A stretch of 64,000 bases of DNA, from NCBI RefSeq assembly GCF_000247695.1, contig NW_004624795.1, forward strand, positions 12,030,747 through 12,094,746. Reading direction: 5' to 3'. Positions 30,300-41,355 of the stretch are shown here, one piece after another. Origin of the DNA: Heterocephalus glaber. Its lineage: Eukaryota > Chordata > Mammalia > Rodentia > Bathyergidae. Position 1 is the stretch's first letter. The number at the start of each line of letters is the position of its first letter. Position numbers and translations under genes: made by a program. The notes under the pieces are model-generated. The model saw nothing but the letters and a program-made list of their open reading frames with translations, ran no database searches and was not told the origin of the DNA.

Positions 30300-31380
30300 T
30301 GGGAAAAATGAAGGGGAAAGGGAAGGGAAAAAGCAAGGCAGGGCCCTCCACCAGGCAGCACAGTGATCATTTTGAAGGAAAGAGACAGGAGGGGGCAGCA
30401 CCCAGGGTTCTCCAGGGCGCTTAGCACTGTGCTCGACCTAGTGGTGGGCATGTGGGTGTTCTGTCCACAGTAACACATTAAACCACACCTACATGTCTTA
30501 CCTACACCTCTGGGTGTGCTGTCTCTCACAGTGAACAAAGTAGCAACAAGAATGGTTGTGTTGAGTGGGAAGCAATTTGCCAGGTGTGGGCCCCGGAGAC
30601 AGCAGGTGAAGGAAGAGCTCTCTTTCTCAAAGACTCGGATAAAAGGCCTCATGACCCACCAAGTCTCTCACACAGGTGGGGTCACAGCCTGGCTCACCAC
30701 CCCACCCTTCATCTATGCTAAACCCAAAATAAGCTCTGAGGAGGCCCAAGCTTGCCCAGATCCTCTTGCCGTTTGACACAACACATCTGAGCCCGTTGGT
30801 CTTTTCTGTGCTTCTGAAGGAGCTGCTGAAGAAAAATGAAACTTGATTCCCGCTGTAACAGCAGCCAGTTGGAGCTTTACAAACCACAGAGCAGCCTGTA
30901 GGAGAGGATGGTGAGGGAAGCTCATACCTGGGCATCTCCCACCAATTAGGCTGTTTAATGGATTCTCTTTCAGAGCTGGCCAAAAGCAGAGGGAACTGTA
31001 GGTAGGGCTCTGGGACTACCTCAGTGCCGTCCCTCCCGCACATAGTGAGAGGGATTCAGAGCCAGACTGCCACCATGGGGAGCCCCGAGGGTGGTGGGGA
31101 AGGGACCAGAGGAGGCTCCCTGCAGAGTCCTGGCTCGTGGGGGGACCTTGAGCTGCTTCTGACCAGTCCCACTTGGTCATGATGGAGCTTTGCTTTCGGA
31201 ATCACCAGCCTCTAGATGTGCCCAGGCCACGACTATGCTCTGTACCCACACTGGGCAAGGTTGTTAGCCAGTGTGCGTCAGGGTTAAACAGAGCTGAGAG
31301 GTGTTCTAGGGTTCAGAAAAGCACCCTTCTACTATCCATGGCGGTGGGGTGGGGGTTGGGATGTGAAGTTGCTAAAGTAC
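30300..31380. other. Intergenic unique sequence
   Basis: No SINE and no supported exon. Open frames are short and lack coding character. Confidence 0.45.
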
Positions 31381-31424
31381 TGGATTCCTCCTCCTCCTCC
31401 TCTTTCTAATCATTATTATTATTA

Positions 31425-31505
31425 CTGGTGATGGTGCTGGGGATCTAACCCAGGGCCGAGCCGATGCTAGCATTTGCTCTACTGTTGAGCTACATCCCCA
31501 ACCCC
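31425..31505 (-). mobile_element. ID SINE
   Basis: GGTGCTGGGGATCTAACCCA to GTTGAGCTACATCCCCAACC, preceded by (TCC)n and (ATT)n runs at 31385-31424. Confidence 0.8.
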
Positions 31506-31557
31506 ATTCAATTTGAATTTAGGATAAGCGATGGATAATTTAAAAAATAAATGTGAA

Positions 31558-31640
31558 GGCCTGGGGATGTAGCTCAATGGCACCGTGCCTGCCTTGCAAG
31601 CTCAAAGTCCTGAGTTCAATCCCTGATACTGGAAAAAAAA
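31558..31640 (+). mobile_element. ID-like SINE
   Basis: GGCCTGGGGATGTAGCTCAA to GTTCAATCCCTGATACTGG, then an A-rich tail. AAATAAATGTG is found on both sides. Confidence 0.88.
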
Positions 31641-31649
31641 ATTTAAAAA

Positions 31650-32276
31650 TAAATAAATGTGCCCCAGATGTTGCACGGAACACATTTACACTTTGAAAAA
31701 GTGCTTGCTGCTTACCTGAAAATCAAATTGAAGCAAACATCCTGCTTTTATTTGCTAACTCTGAGAACCCTGGGTGAGGGTGGGTGGTAACACAGCATCT
31801 ATAAAGAGAAGGATGACCAGGTGCTCCAGGCTTCTCCGGAGCTTGTGGGGCCAATGAGACACAGTGCTCACCTGCTGCTCACCGTCTCCACAGTGTCCCC
31901 TGAGAGGGCTTCTATTTACTGTGCAGCCTGCAGAGCTGCTTTGCACTGGATATTTAATCAAAGGAATTATTGTTAATTATATTATATGATGGTAGCATTT
32001 CCATTATATTTTTAATCAGGAGTTCTTATTTCTTAGAGGTGCATATTGAAGTATTTATAGATGAGCTAACACATAAGAACGAACTCAAAATAGGTGAGAA
32101 ATTTGTATGAAAGAATGAAAGTCAGAACTCTCAGAAGAAAACACAGGACAAAAGCTTCATGGCATTGGAGCAGAAATGATTTCTTGGATATAACTGCAAA
32201 AGCGTAGTCAATAAAAGAAAAAACAGACAAACTGGACTTCATGAAAATTGAATAGTTTGCATTTTAAAGACACATT
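31650..32276. other. Intergenic unique sequence, then L1-like start
   Basis: Up to about 32100 no family is recognised. From about 32110 the A-rich text (AAAGCTTCATGGCATTGGAG) reads like L1 ORF2 sense sequence. Confidence 0.4.
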
Positions 32277-32362
32277 ATGGGCTAGAGGTATAGCTCAGTG
32301 ATGACATTCCTGTCTAGTATGAGTAAGACCCTGGGTTCAATCTCCAGCAGTAGGGGGAAAAA
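32277..32362 (+). mobile_element. ID SINE in the L1
   Basis: GGGCTAGAGGTATAGCTCAG to GTTCAATCTCCAGCAGTAG. Confidence 0.8.
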
Positions 32363-32543
32363 TGACCGTATCAGCAGAGTAAAAAAGGTAACTCACAGAA
32401 CATGGGAAAATACTTGCAAATCACACATCTGATATGGGGCTGATACTGAGAACATAGAGAACTCCTTAAACTCAAAACAAACAACCTTCTCAAAAAGAGA
32501 AAAGGATTTGAATACACAGTTCTCCAAATAAGACATACAAATG

Positions 32544-32693
32544 GTTGCTGGGTATGGTGGCACACACCTGTAATCCCAGCACTAGGAAGGGAGGCTGAGG
32601 GAGGAGGATCACTTCGAATTCAAGGCCAACCTGGGCTACAGAGTGAGTTCAAGGCCAATCTCAACTACATAGCAAGACCCTGCCTCAAACAAA
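32544..32693 (+). mobile_element. B1 SINE inserted in the L1
   Basis: GCTGGGTATGGTGGCACACA onward with the 29-bp duplication, flanked by CATACAAATGG and CATGCAAATGG. Confidence 0.9.
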
Positions 32694-33300
32694 CAAACAA
32701 CCATGCAAATGGTCAATAAGCACAGGAAAAGATGTTCACGATCCCTAATATGAGGGAAATGCATGAGATAGCACCTCAGTCTCATTAGGATGAACACTAT
32801 CAAGAAATTTTAAAAGAAATAAAGTAACAAACTTTTATACATTGTTGGTGGGAACATAATGTGGTGTAGCTGCTGTGGAAAATAGAATGGCAGTTGCTCA
32901 AAAAATTAAAAATAGAATTAGCGCATGATTCAGCATTTTCCCTTCTGGGTACACACCCAAAATAACTGGAAACAGGATTTCAAAGAGATGCTCATACATC
33001 CATGTTCACAGCGGCACTATTCACAATCACTAGGCTGTGGAAGCAACTCCGGCTGCTACAAAGACACTTGATCAGCAAACTGGGATTCTACTTACTTGAG
33101 GTACCTAAGTCATCAAAATTACAGAGACCAAAGATGTATGGTGGCTGGCAGGTGCTGGAAAGGGGAGAATGGAAGTTACTATTTAACAAGAATAAAGTTT
33201 GCAAGATAAAAAGGGCTCTGGAGATAGATATGGCCTTTGAGCACGGTCCCATACCATTACGAATATATAGAACATCGCTAATGTATGTGCTTAGACATGC

Positions 33301-33520
33301 TTAAGATGAAGCCAGGTATGGGGGCTGTAATCCCATACACCTGAGTACAGATTACACACCTGTAATCCCAGCCACTGGGAGGCTGAAGCAGGAGAATTGT
33401 GAATCTGAGGCCAGAATGGGCAACATAGTGATTCTGTCTCAAAATAAAAAACGAAAAGGACTGGGGATGTAACTCAGCACTCTCTATTTAATCTCCAAAA
33501 TCTTAAAAATAAAAAATATC
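33301..33520 (+). mobile_element. B1-dID SINE
   Basis: AAGCCAGGTATGGGGGCTGT, a repeated ACACCTGTAATCCCA segment and an ID arm from GGACTGGGGATGTAACTCAG. The doubled B1 start suggests a local duplication. Confidence 0.75.
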
Positions 33521-33534
33521 ACTGAAATTAGATG

Positions 33535-33905
33535 CGGTTAAGGTGACTTTGAATGACCCCGCCGCTCAGCGGTACAGGGCGTTTGTCGCCTTTGTCTCCT
33601 GGTTCCGCGGAGAGGCAGCTTCCCGGGTGGGTGCGCAGCCAGGCCCCGAGGAACCTGGCGATCAATCGGACCAGAGGAGAGACTTCGCCAGGCCGACCCA
33701 GCACACCCCCAAGGAGGCTGCCCAGGCTGGGGAAGAAGGGCCCGCCCCGTGAGAAAATGAAAGTCCGCGCCGGGGGCGGACTGATCTGAAGCGCAGGAAG
33801 AGCAGGTCTCTCAGCCCGAGGGTGCGCCGCAGCGGTCCGGCGAGGAGAGGCGCGAGAGAGCCGAACTGTGGAGAGGCGGAGGACAGGAGAAGCCCGGGAC
33901 ACAGC
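33535..33905. promoter_or_regulatory. Small orphan CpG island
   Basis: About 370 bp with a sudden rise in GC and CpG (CCCCGCCGCTCAGCGG, GTCCGCGCCGGGGGCGGACT, GGTGCGCCGCAGCGGTCCGG) between AT-rich and SINE-rich flanks. GTCCGCGCCGGGGGCGGAC at about 33763-33781 can form a stem. No gene or splice site is evident. It might be a promoter of an unannotated transcript, an alternative promoter of the downstream gene, or a retrocopy of a GC-rich 5'UTR. Confidence 0.6.
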
Positions 33906-33969
33906 CGCCCTTGGGGTTTCCCTTCCCTTCCCTGTCCTTTATGCTCCTCCCCTCCTTTCCCTTCTTTTC

Positions 33970-34125
33970 CTGTTTGTTTTGGGGTTTGATTTTCTGAAAC
34001 AAGGTCTTGCTATGTAGTTCAGGCTGGCCTTGAATTTAATAAGTCATCCAGGCTGGCCTAGGACTCCCAGCAATCTCCTGCTTCGGCCTCCCAAATGCTG
34101 GGATTATAGGTGTGCACCACCTGAT
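33970..34125 (-). mobile_element. B1 SINE with duplication
   Basis: GAAACAAGGTCTTGCTATGT, doubled CAGGCTGGCCT units, ends GGTGTGCACCACCTG. Confidence 0.87.
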
Positions 34126-34137
34126 TAAAAAAAAAAA

Positions 34138-34222
34138 AGGCCCGAGGAGTTAGCTCAGTGGTTCCTCTGCCTGGCTCGCAAGGGCAAGGTCCTGAGTTCG
34201 GTCCCTGATACCAAAAAATTAA
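34138..34222 (+). mobile_element. ID-like SINE
   Basis: GGCCCGAGGAGTTAGCTCAG to GTTCGGTCCCTGATACC, then an A-rich tail. It lies directly next to the B1. Confidence 0.88.
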
Positions 34223-34412
34223 AAAAAAATTTTTTTGATTGACAAATATTGTATGTATTCTCAATGTGTTCAACATGGTTTGTTACACATACACCTTACA
34301 TAGTGAACACCACAATCAAATTAACACATCCACTAAATTAATACATCCCTCACCACCCAGTTATCATTTTGTGTGTACATGTGTGTGTGGTGACACTGTA
34401 AAAATCTGCTCT

Positions 34413-34509
34413 AGGGCCGGGGATTTAGCTCAGTGGTTTCGCCACCTGCTGCACAAGCGCAACGACCCGAGTTCGATCCCCGGTACCAAAAAAAAAAAAA
34501 AAAAGAAAG
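34413..34509 (+). mobile_element. ID-like SINE, near-consensus
   Basis: Flanked by the perfect 11-bp repeat AAATCTGCTCT (34402-34412 and 34510-34520). It retains both Pol III boxes intact. Confidence 0.95.
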
Positions 34510-34887
34510 AAATCTGCTCTTATTAATTTCAAGTAAACAGCATCATTACCTATAGCCACCGTGTTGTAAACATTACATCACCAGAACTTGTTCATCTTAT
34601 AACTGAAGCTGTGAACGCTTGGATGGCCATCTCCCCATTTTCTCTACCTTTGGCCCTGGAGCCCCCTCCTCTCTGCTTCTGTGAATTCTACTTTCTTAGA
34701 CCGCACAGATGAGTGGAACTGCGCAATGGTTGTCTGTCCATTTCCCAATTTATTTCGTTTACCGTGATTTCCTCCGTATTTGTCTTTGTTATCCCAAAAT
34801 GGTGGGATTTCCTTCATTTTAAAAGCTGAACCTTTCATTATCAATTCATGGTATTATCACATCAACATGTTCATTAATTTAATTGTA

Positions 34888-34978
34888 ACTGTCAGGGATT
34901 TAGGTCAGTGGTTCCGCTGCTTGCCTCAGAAGCTCCAGGTCCCGAGTTCTATCCCTGGTATCAAAACAAAATGTACAG
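34888..34978 (+). mobile_element. ID-like SINE
   Basis: Flanked by AATTTAATTGTAA (34875-34887 and 34979-34991), 13 bp perfect. Confidence 0.94.
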
Positions 34979-35247
34979 AATTTAATTGTAAATGTGTATC
35001 ACAAACTCTATTCTTTCACCTGTTGGTTGGGCCTATACAAAGCTATTGTGAATAATGCTGCATAAACATGATGATGCTGACACCTCTTTGAGATACTTAT
35101 TTCATCTCCTTAAATATAAACCTGGAAGTGGGATTCCTAAACCATATGACAGTTCTATTTTGTGATATGGAATCACTGATTGTACCTTTATTCATGGGCT
35201 GGAACTGCCAGCATCACTGGATTAACCAGGAGCTTAAAACATGAAAG

Positions 35248-35445
35248 CATCAATATCTGGGCATGGTGCTGCACACCTGTAATCCCAGCTACTCAGGAGG
35301 CTGAGGCAGGTGGGTCCCAAGTTCAAGGCTGGTTTAAACAATTTAACAGTTTAGAGAGAGACCCTATCTCAAAATAAAAAAATTAAAAAGGGGTAGGGAT
35401 GTAGCTCACTGTGAAGGCCCTGGGTTCAATTCCAAGTACAGAGAG
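35248..35445 (+). mobile_element. B1-dID SINE
   Basis: TCTGGGCATGGTGCTGCACA, then an ID arm GGGTAGGGATGTAGCTCACT to GGTTCAATTCCAAGTAC. Confidence 0.85.
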
Positions 35446-35449
35446 GGGC

Positions 35450-36570
35450 AGGGGGCGATTTCTAGAAGACCTAGCAAGCTGCCCTGATGGGAGGCCCTGG
35501 GACAGGAAATGTACCAGCCTACCTTGGAAGGGTTCAGCCATCCTAGGTGGGGTGTCTTCTTTGTCTGTTGTTTTTTGGTGGGCTGCTTGGGTTTTCACTC
35601 CCAGCCCATCTTAGAAGAGCAGGAGAGCTGCTGTCAGGGAATTCCTGCCTCGCAGACTCTAGCTACGCCGGACATCAAGGGGCCAGGAGCAGTCTGTCCC
35701 TCCTGGGCGAGGGCAAGGCTCCCCACTAAGTTCTCTGCAGTTGCTCTTAAGGGTCTGTGACAATAGAAAGGAGCAGTCTTGTCAAATGTGAGGGAGTCTG
35801 CTGATGCGGTAGTGATGGAACTCAGAACATTGGGACGTAGTGCAGCTTTATTTTTCGTACCAGTAGACACACTGCTCTAACTAGGAAGAGCTTGAGCCGC
35901 AGCACACAGGGTGACTAGGAAGGGGGAAAGCGGCTCGGAGACTGGGGACGTGGGAGGATCTCAAGTGCATACAGCAGACTGACGGTTTGAATGATTAGCA
36001 TGTGAACCCTCCCTGTGCATGGCCACAGGCCACACAGAGTACTGGCCTTTAGTTAGGCCTCCAGGGAGGGAGTCTGGTATAACCCTAAGTCTCCCTTTTC
36101 TTCCCTCAAGACTGGAACACCAGTTCTGATGGTGACCAAACACTGGTTATCTGGGATTGAAGAAAGCAGGACGAAAAGATTGAGGAGCATTTCCTAAGCT
36201 GGGAAAGTCCTGCCTGTGTTCTGGGTCAATCCGTGAGGCTGCTGCTCACATGTGTTTGTTGGTGTGTTTTGCACTTTGGGGATTTTCATTGTAGATCTGT
36301 GTGTGCACTTGATCCTGAGACCCATTAGTACCTCCATACCAGCTAGGCAGGAACTGGGGTGACTGGGAGTTGGCAAATCAATGTGGCACAGGTTGGGGCT
36401 GCAGAATGGGGTGCTCAAAAGGGCTGGTTGGCCTAAGCCTCAGTATCTGAGAAAGTCAGGACTGGGTGATACCTGGGCCTGCTCCCAATATTTATCAGAC
36501 CCAAGGGAAGAGTGCAAAGATGATGCAGGTGCTGTAGGTCTAGATAACTGCACGCTCAAAACCACACTTA
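35450..36570. other. Intergenic unique sequence
   Basis: SINE-free for about 1.1 kb. Short open frames only, without splice or homology support. Confidence 0.45.
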
Positions 36571-36575
36571 CAAGC

Positions 36576-36722
36576 TGGGCTTGGTGGTGTGCACCTGCAG
36601 TCTTAGCACTCAGGAGGCAGAGGCAGGAGAACTGCTACGTGTTTGAGAACAGCCTGGGCTACGTAGTAAGCTCAAGCCCAGCCTGAATTACATAGTGAAA
36701 CTTTGTCTCAAGAAACAAAAAA
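36576..36722 (+). mobile_element. B1 SINE with 29-bp duplication
   Basis: GGGCTTGGTGGTGTGCACCT to GAAACTTTGTCTCAAG. Confidence 0.88.
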
Positions 36723-37131
36723 CAACAGCAACAAAATATGGTCTAGTTCCTCACTTTAACAAACATAGATTCATACCAATGAAACACACACTTTCATGAC
36801 AATGTAATAAAAAAAATCATAAAGCTGCAGTTTTTATATGACTGAAAGCCAGGAAAAGAGCAATGATAATAGAATGTAATTGTTACTGCAGATATAAAAC
36901 CAATGAAATATGTGTTAATTAATTTCAATTTCCTTGCTTTCCCCCCTGACAGTTTATCAATATGCATGCATAAGATATATTACTTGTTTTCCATGACTTT
37001 TTTCTATATTATAATCTAATTAAACTGAGTATACTTTATATCTACTAAATATGATGTGAATGAGTTCTTCCTTTAAATTCATTAAAATAATAATCTCATT
37101 TTGAGTTTTCCATTTTATACGGTGATTCTTC

Positions 37132-37217
37132 TTTTTAAATTTTGGTACCGGGGATTGAACTCAAGACCTTGTGCTTGTGAGGAAGATGCAGCACCACTGA
37201 GCTAAATCCTCAGCCCC
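37132..37217 (-). mobile_element. ID-like SINE
   Basis: GGTACCGGGGATTGAACTCA to GCTAAATCCTCAGCCCC. Confidence 0.9.
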
Positions 37218-37223
37218 GCTTCA

Positions 37224-37250
37224 ATATATATATATATATATATATATATT
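37224..37250. repeat. (TA)n microsatellite
   Basis: A TA run between two antisense ID-like SINEs, in the tail region of the second. Confidence 0.95.
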
Positions 37251-37335
37251 TGGGGGGGGGGTGCCGGGGATTGAACTCGGATCCTTTCGCTTGCGCAGCA
37301 GGCAGCAAAACCACTGAGCTAAATCCCCAGCCCCC
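37251..37335 (-). mobile_element. ID-like SINE
   Basis: GTGCCGGGGATTGAACTCGG to GAGCTAAATCCCCAGCCC. The repeat CTTCAATATAT is on both sides (from 37219 and 37336). Confidence 0.9.
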
Positions 37336-38400
37336 TTCAATATATTTTTAAAACACATATTACAAGTTGAAATTTTTTGCATCATAGAATTTCTATGAAA
37401 ACTAGAAATTGTAAATATTGTTTTCATAAATATTGAGTTGCTATTGCCAGAAAAAGAATCTTTATGGTCAGTCATAATATTCATCACTAATATTATTTTA
37501 TGAGAACATCCTATATCACATAAGAACATCATTTATCTTTATTGTTCAGTATTATTTTGGTTTTGTAGTTTATCTAATCATTTAAAAACTATACTAACTG
37601 CATATATATTGTTGCACATAATGATGTTTCACTTAAAAAACAAACAGCAACAACAAAACCAAGAATAACTGTACATGTGTTTCCAAACACAAATACCTTG
37701 CTCAGTCAAAGCTATTCTTAAAGATTAGTTGTAAAACTCTGTCAAGTACTAACAAAATATGTACTTGGTAACCAGGATATAAAAACACATTAAAAGCTAT
37801 TTTTTTTTTACAATTTATTTCTCCATCTAAAATAATGTTGGTGTAAAATTAAATAGTAAATTTTCTGCCATGTTCATGCAATGGAAAATTGTAATCATTA
37901 ATTTGAATTGGATTTCATTTTGCTAGAAATATATTTATGGGTCAGAAGGAGGTGATAAGCATTTTTCAGGCACACTTTCCAATAAGCATAATAAAGCTTG
38001 ATTTTCACACTCCATTGCAGGTTTTCTAAACGCAATTTTCTTCCTATGCTAATGGACAGGTCCGAGTTGCTTTTGGCTTCCTGAGCTATGAATTTCCTAT
38101 GAATAATTCTGTTTTGTTCTCATCAATAATCTCCATTTAGTGAATATGAAGCGGCAGAGATTTCATCTGATCTTTTCAAAAGTTGTGGGTCTGGAGACTT
38201 TGTTCATTTTAATATGATTAGTGATTCATTCTTATTGAATACAGAATTTGTGAGGTCCCATTTGCAAATTTTATGGGGATCACACTGGCAAAAGTCTGCT
38301 CACTTTCACTGCTTTTGGTCTTTAGGAATCGGAGCAGCCTGCTCTCCCTCTCCTTGTCCTGCAGGCTTTTTCTCCTCTGAGCTCCACTGTTGTATTTTCT

Positions 38401-38484
38401 TTTTTTTTTTGGTACCAGGGATCGAACTCGGGTCCTTACGCTTGGGCAGCAGGTGGTGAAACCACTGAGCTAAATCCCCGGCCC
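38401..38484 (-). mobile_element. ID-like SINE
   Basis: Flanked by the perfect 13-bp repeat TGTTGTATTTTCT (38388-38400 and 38485-38497). Confidence 0.95.
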
Positions 38485-38628
38485 TGTTGTATTTTCTCTT
38501 TCGGTGATGATCTTGACTGATAACTAGTTTTCAAAATCATTTGAATAAAGTTGAAGTTTCATTTCATTTACATTTCCCAAAGCTTAAATCCCAGCTTATT
38601 AATGTTTTTGTAAAAAATTCTAATTCTA

Positions 38629-38716
38629 GAGCCGGGGATTTAGCTCAGTGGTTTCGCCGCCTGCTGCGCAAGGACCTGAGTTCAATTCCCGGTACCAAAA
38701 AAAACAAAACAAAAAC
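38629..38716 (+). mobile_element. ID-like SINE
   Basis: Flanked by the perfect 13-bp repeat AATTCTAATTCTA (38616-38628 and 38717-38729). A short deletion follows CTGCGCAAGG. Confidence 0.95.
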
Positions 38717-38732
38717 AATTCTAATTCTAAAC

Positions 38733-38937
38733 AGGTATGGCGGACATATCTGTAATCTCAGCTAGTTGGAAGGCTGAGACAGGAGGATTACAAATTCAAG
38801 GCCAGACTGGGGTACTGTGAAAGACTGTCTCAAAATGAAAAATAAAAAGGGATAGGACATAGCTGAGTGGCAGAGTCCTTGTCTCGCATGTATATGGTCC
38901 TGGGTTCAATCTCTAGTACTGAAAAAAACAAACATAT
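38733..38937 (+). mobile_element. B1-dID SINE
   Basis: AGGTATGGCGGACATATCTG, GGAGGATTACAAATTCAAGG and an ID arm ending TCAATCTCTAGTACTG. Confidence 0.85.
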
Positions 38938-38944
38938 ATATATG

Positions 38945-39290
38945 TAAAACTCAGTAGTGGTTACCGGAGTTTGGGAAGAGTGCAGGGGAGGGAGATGAAG
39001 AAAGGATGGGTGGAGAAGTGCAGCTAGGTAGGAGGAATAACTTTTCGAGTTCTATTGCACAGTAGAGTACCTGTGGTTGACAACAACTGACTGCTTCAAA
39101 ACAGCTAGCAGAGAGATGTTGAATGCTATCAACACAAAGAAATGATAAATGTCTCAGGTGACAGGTATGCCAGTTACCCTGATCTGGCTGTTACAGAGTG
39201 TATACATGTATTGAGCTGTCACACTGTGCCCTATAAATATGTACTATTATGATGTGCCAATTAAAAATTTAAAAATACATTTTAAAATTT
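38945..39290 (+). mobile_element. L1 3'UTR, sense
   Basis: GTGGTTACCGGAGTTTGGGA, CACAAAGAAATGATAAATGT, GTATACATGTATTGAGCTGT and CAATTAAAAATTTAAAAAT match the sense L1 3'UTR end. Confidence 0.8.
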
Positions 39291-39296
39291 ATAATT

Positions 39297-39364
39297 TGAA
39301 CTGGGGCATAGTTCAGTGGTAGAGTGCTTGCCTAACATGCTCGAGACCCTGGTTCATCCCCAGC

Positions 39365-39403
<39 letters not shown>
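39297..39403 (+). mobile_element. ID SINE with (CA)n tail
   Basis: GAACTGGGGCATAGTTCAGT, GAGTGCTTGCCTAACATGCT and CCTGGTTCATCCCCAGCAA, then a (CA)n run at 39366-39403. Confidence 0.85.
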
Positions 39404-39405
<2 letters not shown>

Positions 39406-39756
39406 TCCTAATATTCAAGGTCCATTTGGATCCCCATTCAGATCATGTTGCAAGAATGTTGCATTTGGACCTGCATACATACAAATGCAACAGTAACATC
39501 AATTGTTTAATGTTACAAAATATTCTTCAGCTGTCTTGCAACCGTTTCAAATACCCGAACCATACACCTTTGAGGCACCATACTATGTTGCATAAGAATC
39601 TATTGCCAGCTATCTGAGAAGGATTTGTCAGGTTAAAGACTTAGTCTTTTCTTCTTAAGGGCCTCCTCCTCCTGTGCTCCAAAGCAACGTCTAGGTCTGG
39701 GTTAGCAGCAGCAGCACCACTTACAAATCCTTCTGACATTCTGGTTCATTCCTTTT

Positions 39757-39813
39757 TTATATATATATTAAATTCTTTTATTGGTACATTGTAGGTATAC
39801 AACACAATTACAT
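39757..39813 (-). mobile_element. Very short 5'-truncated L1 end
   Basis: A 57-bp insertion with a T-rich start and TATTGGTACATTGTAGGTAT text, flanked by the perfect 15-bp repeat TGGTTCATTCCTTTT (39742-39756 and 39814-39828). Confidence 0.75.
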
Positions 39814-39829
39814 TGGTTCATTCCTTTTG

Positions 39830-40675
39830 TTTCCAGGACACAGAGCTAAAAATGTAGGGAAGCAGAATCTTGGATATGAATGGTGTTAAGTCATGAGAAC
39901 AGATGTTCAGTTGAAGGCTCTGGTGTGCCAGCACTGCTGTGCCAACCCCAAGTACTAGCCACCCTGACATTCCTTCATGTGTAACTCTGCTGTGCTTGGT
40001 ACATGTGGGGTCCTCCAAATCTCGTGCGTCACGCCCACCTGGGTCAAGGGCAGTGGTCACTTTGGATGCTGTCTTTGGACTAGTGACAGATCTATGGAGA
40101 GTAGGATCCCTGTAGGCTAGAGAGTGGGGACTGGAGCTACGCTAGTTGGGGGCAGAGGTACTTCTACCATGAGACCAGGGAAAGTTAAGCTTCAAAGTCC
40201 TTCATTTGCACAGGCTGCTCCAAACTCCAAGCCTAATTCTGTGTTGTTTTTCCAAGGTTATCCAGGGAAGGGTACCCTTCTGTCCATGTCCTGGAAGACT
40301 CAACAAGAGCTAAAGGCCCATGGGCTGGGGACAGAAAGCCTGGGCCAACCTGTGGGGTAAGATCTGATTCTCTACCATGGCCCTAATCAATAGGAGTGGA
40401 ATGAAAGTTGCATGTGCAAAGTTTTCTAGTGGTGACATCAATGTAAGTAAAAATAAATAGGTGAAATTTTAATAATATAATCCTCTTAACCCAATGTATC
40501 TAAAATACTCAGTCTTTAAAATGTGGTATATATTTTATCCTGACAGCACATCTTGATTCAGACCAGCACCCTTTCAAGGGCTCAACAGCTACATGGGCCT
40601 AGTGGCTACTATAGTGGGCTGCACAACTCTAGATAACCCAGTCTCCACCTTCCAGGAGATGCCAGCTGGGAGCTG
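39830..40675. other. Intergenic unique sequence
   Basis: No exon or repeat family recognised. Confidence 0.45.
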
Positions 40676-40677
40676 TA

Positions 40678-41060
40678 TCAGTTTCCTATTGCTGCTATAA
40701 CAAATCACCCCAAACTCATGGCATACAATAATGCACAGTTATTCTCTCCTACAGAAGTCCACAGGGCCAACTTGAAGATGGTGGCAGGTAGCTTCCTTGT
40801 GAAGAAACTGTCCCATCTTTTCCAGCACCCAAGGCTGCCCATATGTGGTGGTTCATGGCCCCACACCAGTCCCACCTCTGCTTCTGTGGTCAGGTCTCTT
40901 TCTTCAACTTGGACTTTCCTGTGTCCTGCTTATAAGGACCTTTGTGGTGATGTGGGGCCCGTGTCATAACACAGGAGAACCTCCCCATCCCGAGATCCTT
41001 GGTTCGAGTCCTGCCAAGTTCCTTTACCATCCCCACATCTGGGGAATAAGAGCCAGACAT
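40678..41060 (-). mobile_element. Ancient repeat, LTR-like
   Basis: CAGTTTCCTATTGCTGCTAT, AACAAATCACCCCAAACTCA, CTTATAAGGACCTTTGTGGT and AGAACCTCCCCATCCCGAGA are antisense landmarks of a common placental repeat. It belongs to the same kind as the relic at 53870-54560. Confidence 0.65.
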
Positions 41061-41276
41061 TGTTGGGGGGAGGTTATTTGGCCTGCTATAGGTGAACAGG
41101 AGGGGCTGAGGTGTTAGAGCTTCTAGTCAAAGTAGGGCCTGCGGAAGAAGGGATGATCCAGTTTGTCCAGAGTGAGAGCAAAGGATAAGTGGAAATTCCA
41201 TAGCAGGAAAACTAGGGGAAGTTGAAGGTTTTAACTCTTGGGAGGAAATCTGCTTCCGGACTGTCTCAGTGACCAC

Positions 41277-41355
41277 GCTCTTTTCTTTTTTCTTTCTTTT
41301 CTTCTCTCTCTCTCTCATCTCCCCTTTCTTTTCTCCTTCCTTCCTTCCTTCTTGT
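41277..41355. repeat. Pyrimidine-rich low-complexity tract
   Basis: TTTTCTTTTTTCTTTCTTTT with (TC)n and (CCTT)n runs. Confidence 0.85.

Larger units (their letters stand above)
32110..33250 (+). mobile_element. Old L1 ORF2 3' part and 3' end, sense
   Basis: AAACAAACAACCTTCTCAAA, TTATACATTGTTGGTGGGAA, TGCTGTGGAAAATAGAATGG and ATGCTCATACATCCATGTTC are the conserved reverse-transcriptase C-terminal and 3' text of L1. Many stops and interruptions show it is dead. Confidence 0.8.
34223..35165 (-). mobile_element. L1 3'UTR and ORF2 end, antisense
   Basis: TTGTGTGTACATGTGTGTGT, CTATAGCCACCGTGTTGTAA and TGAATAATGCTGCATAAACA through AAGTGGGATTCCTAAACCAT are antisense L1 landmarks. Two ID-like SINEs interrupt it. 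Confidence 0.75.
36730..38387. other. AT-rich, SINE-poor block, possible conserved noncoding sequence
   Basis: Apart from two ID-like copies, no repeat family is recognised. The sequence is rich in TAAT/ATTA homeodomain-type cores (for example GTTAATTAATTTCAATT near 36915 and CATTAATTTGAATTGG near 37897). That alone is weak evidence for a regulatory element in AT-rich DNA. Confidence 0.3.
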
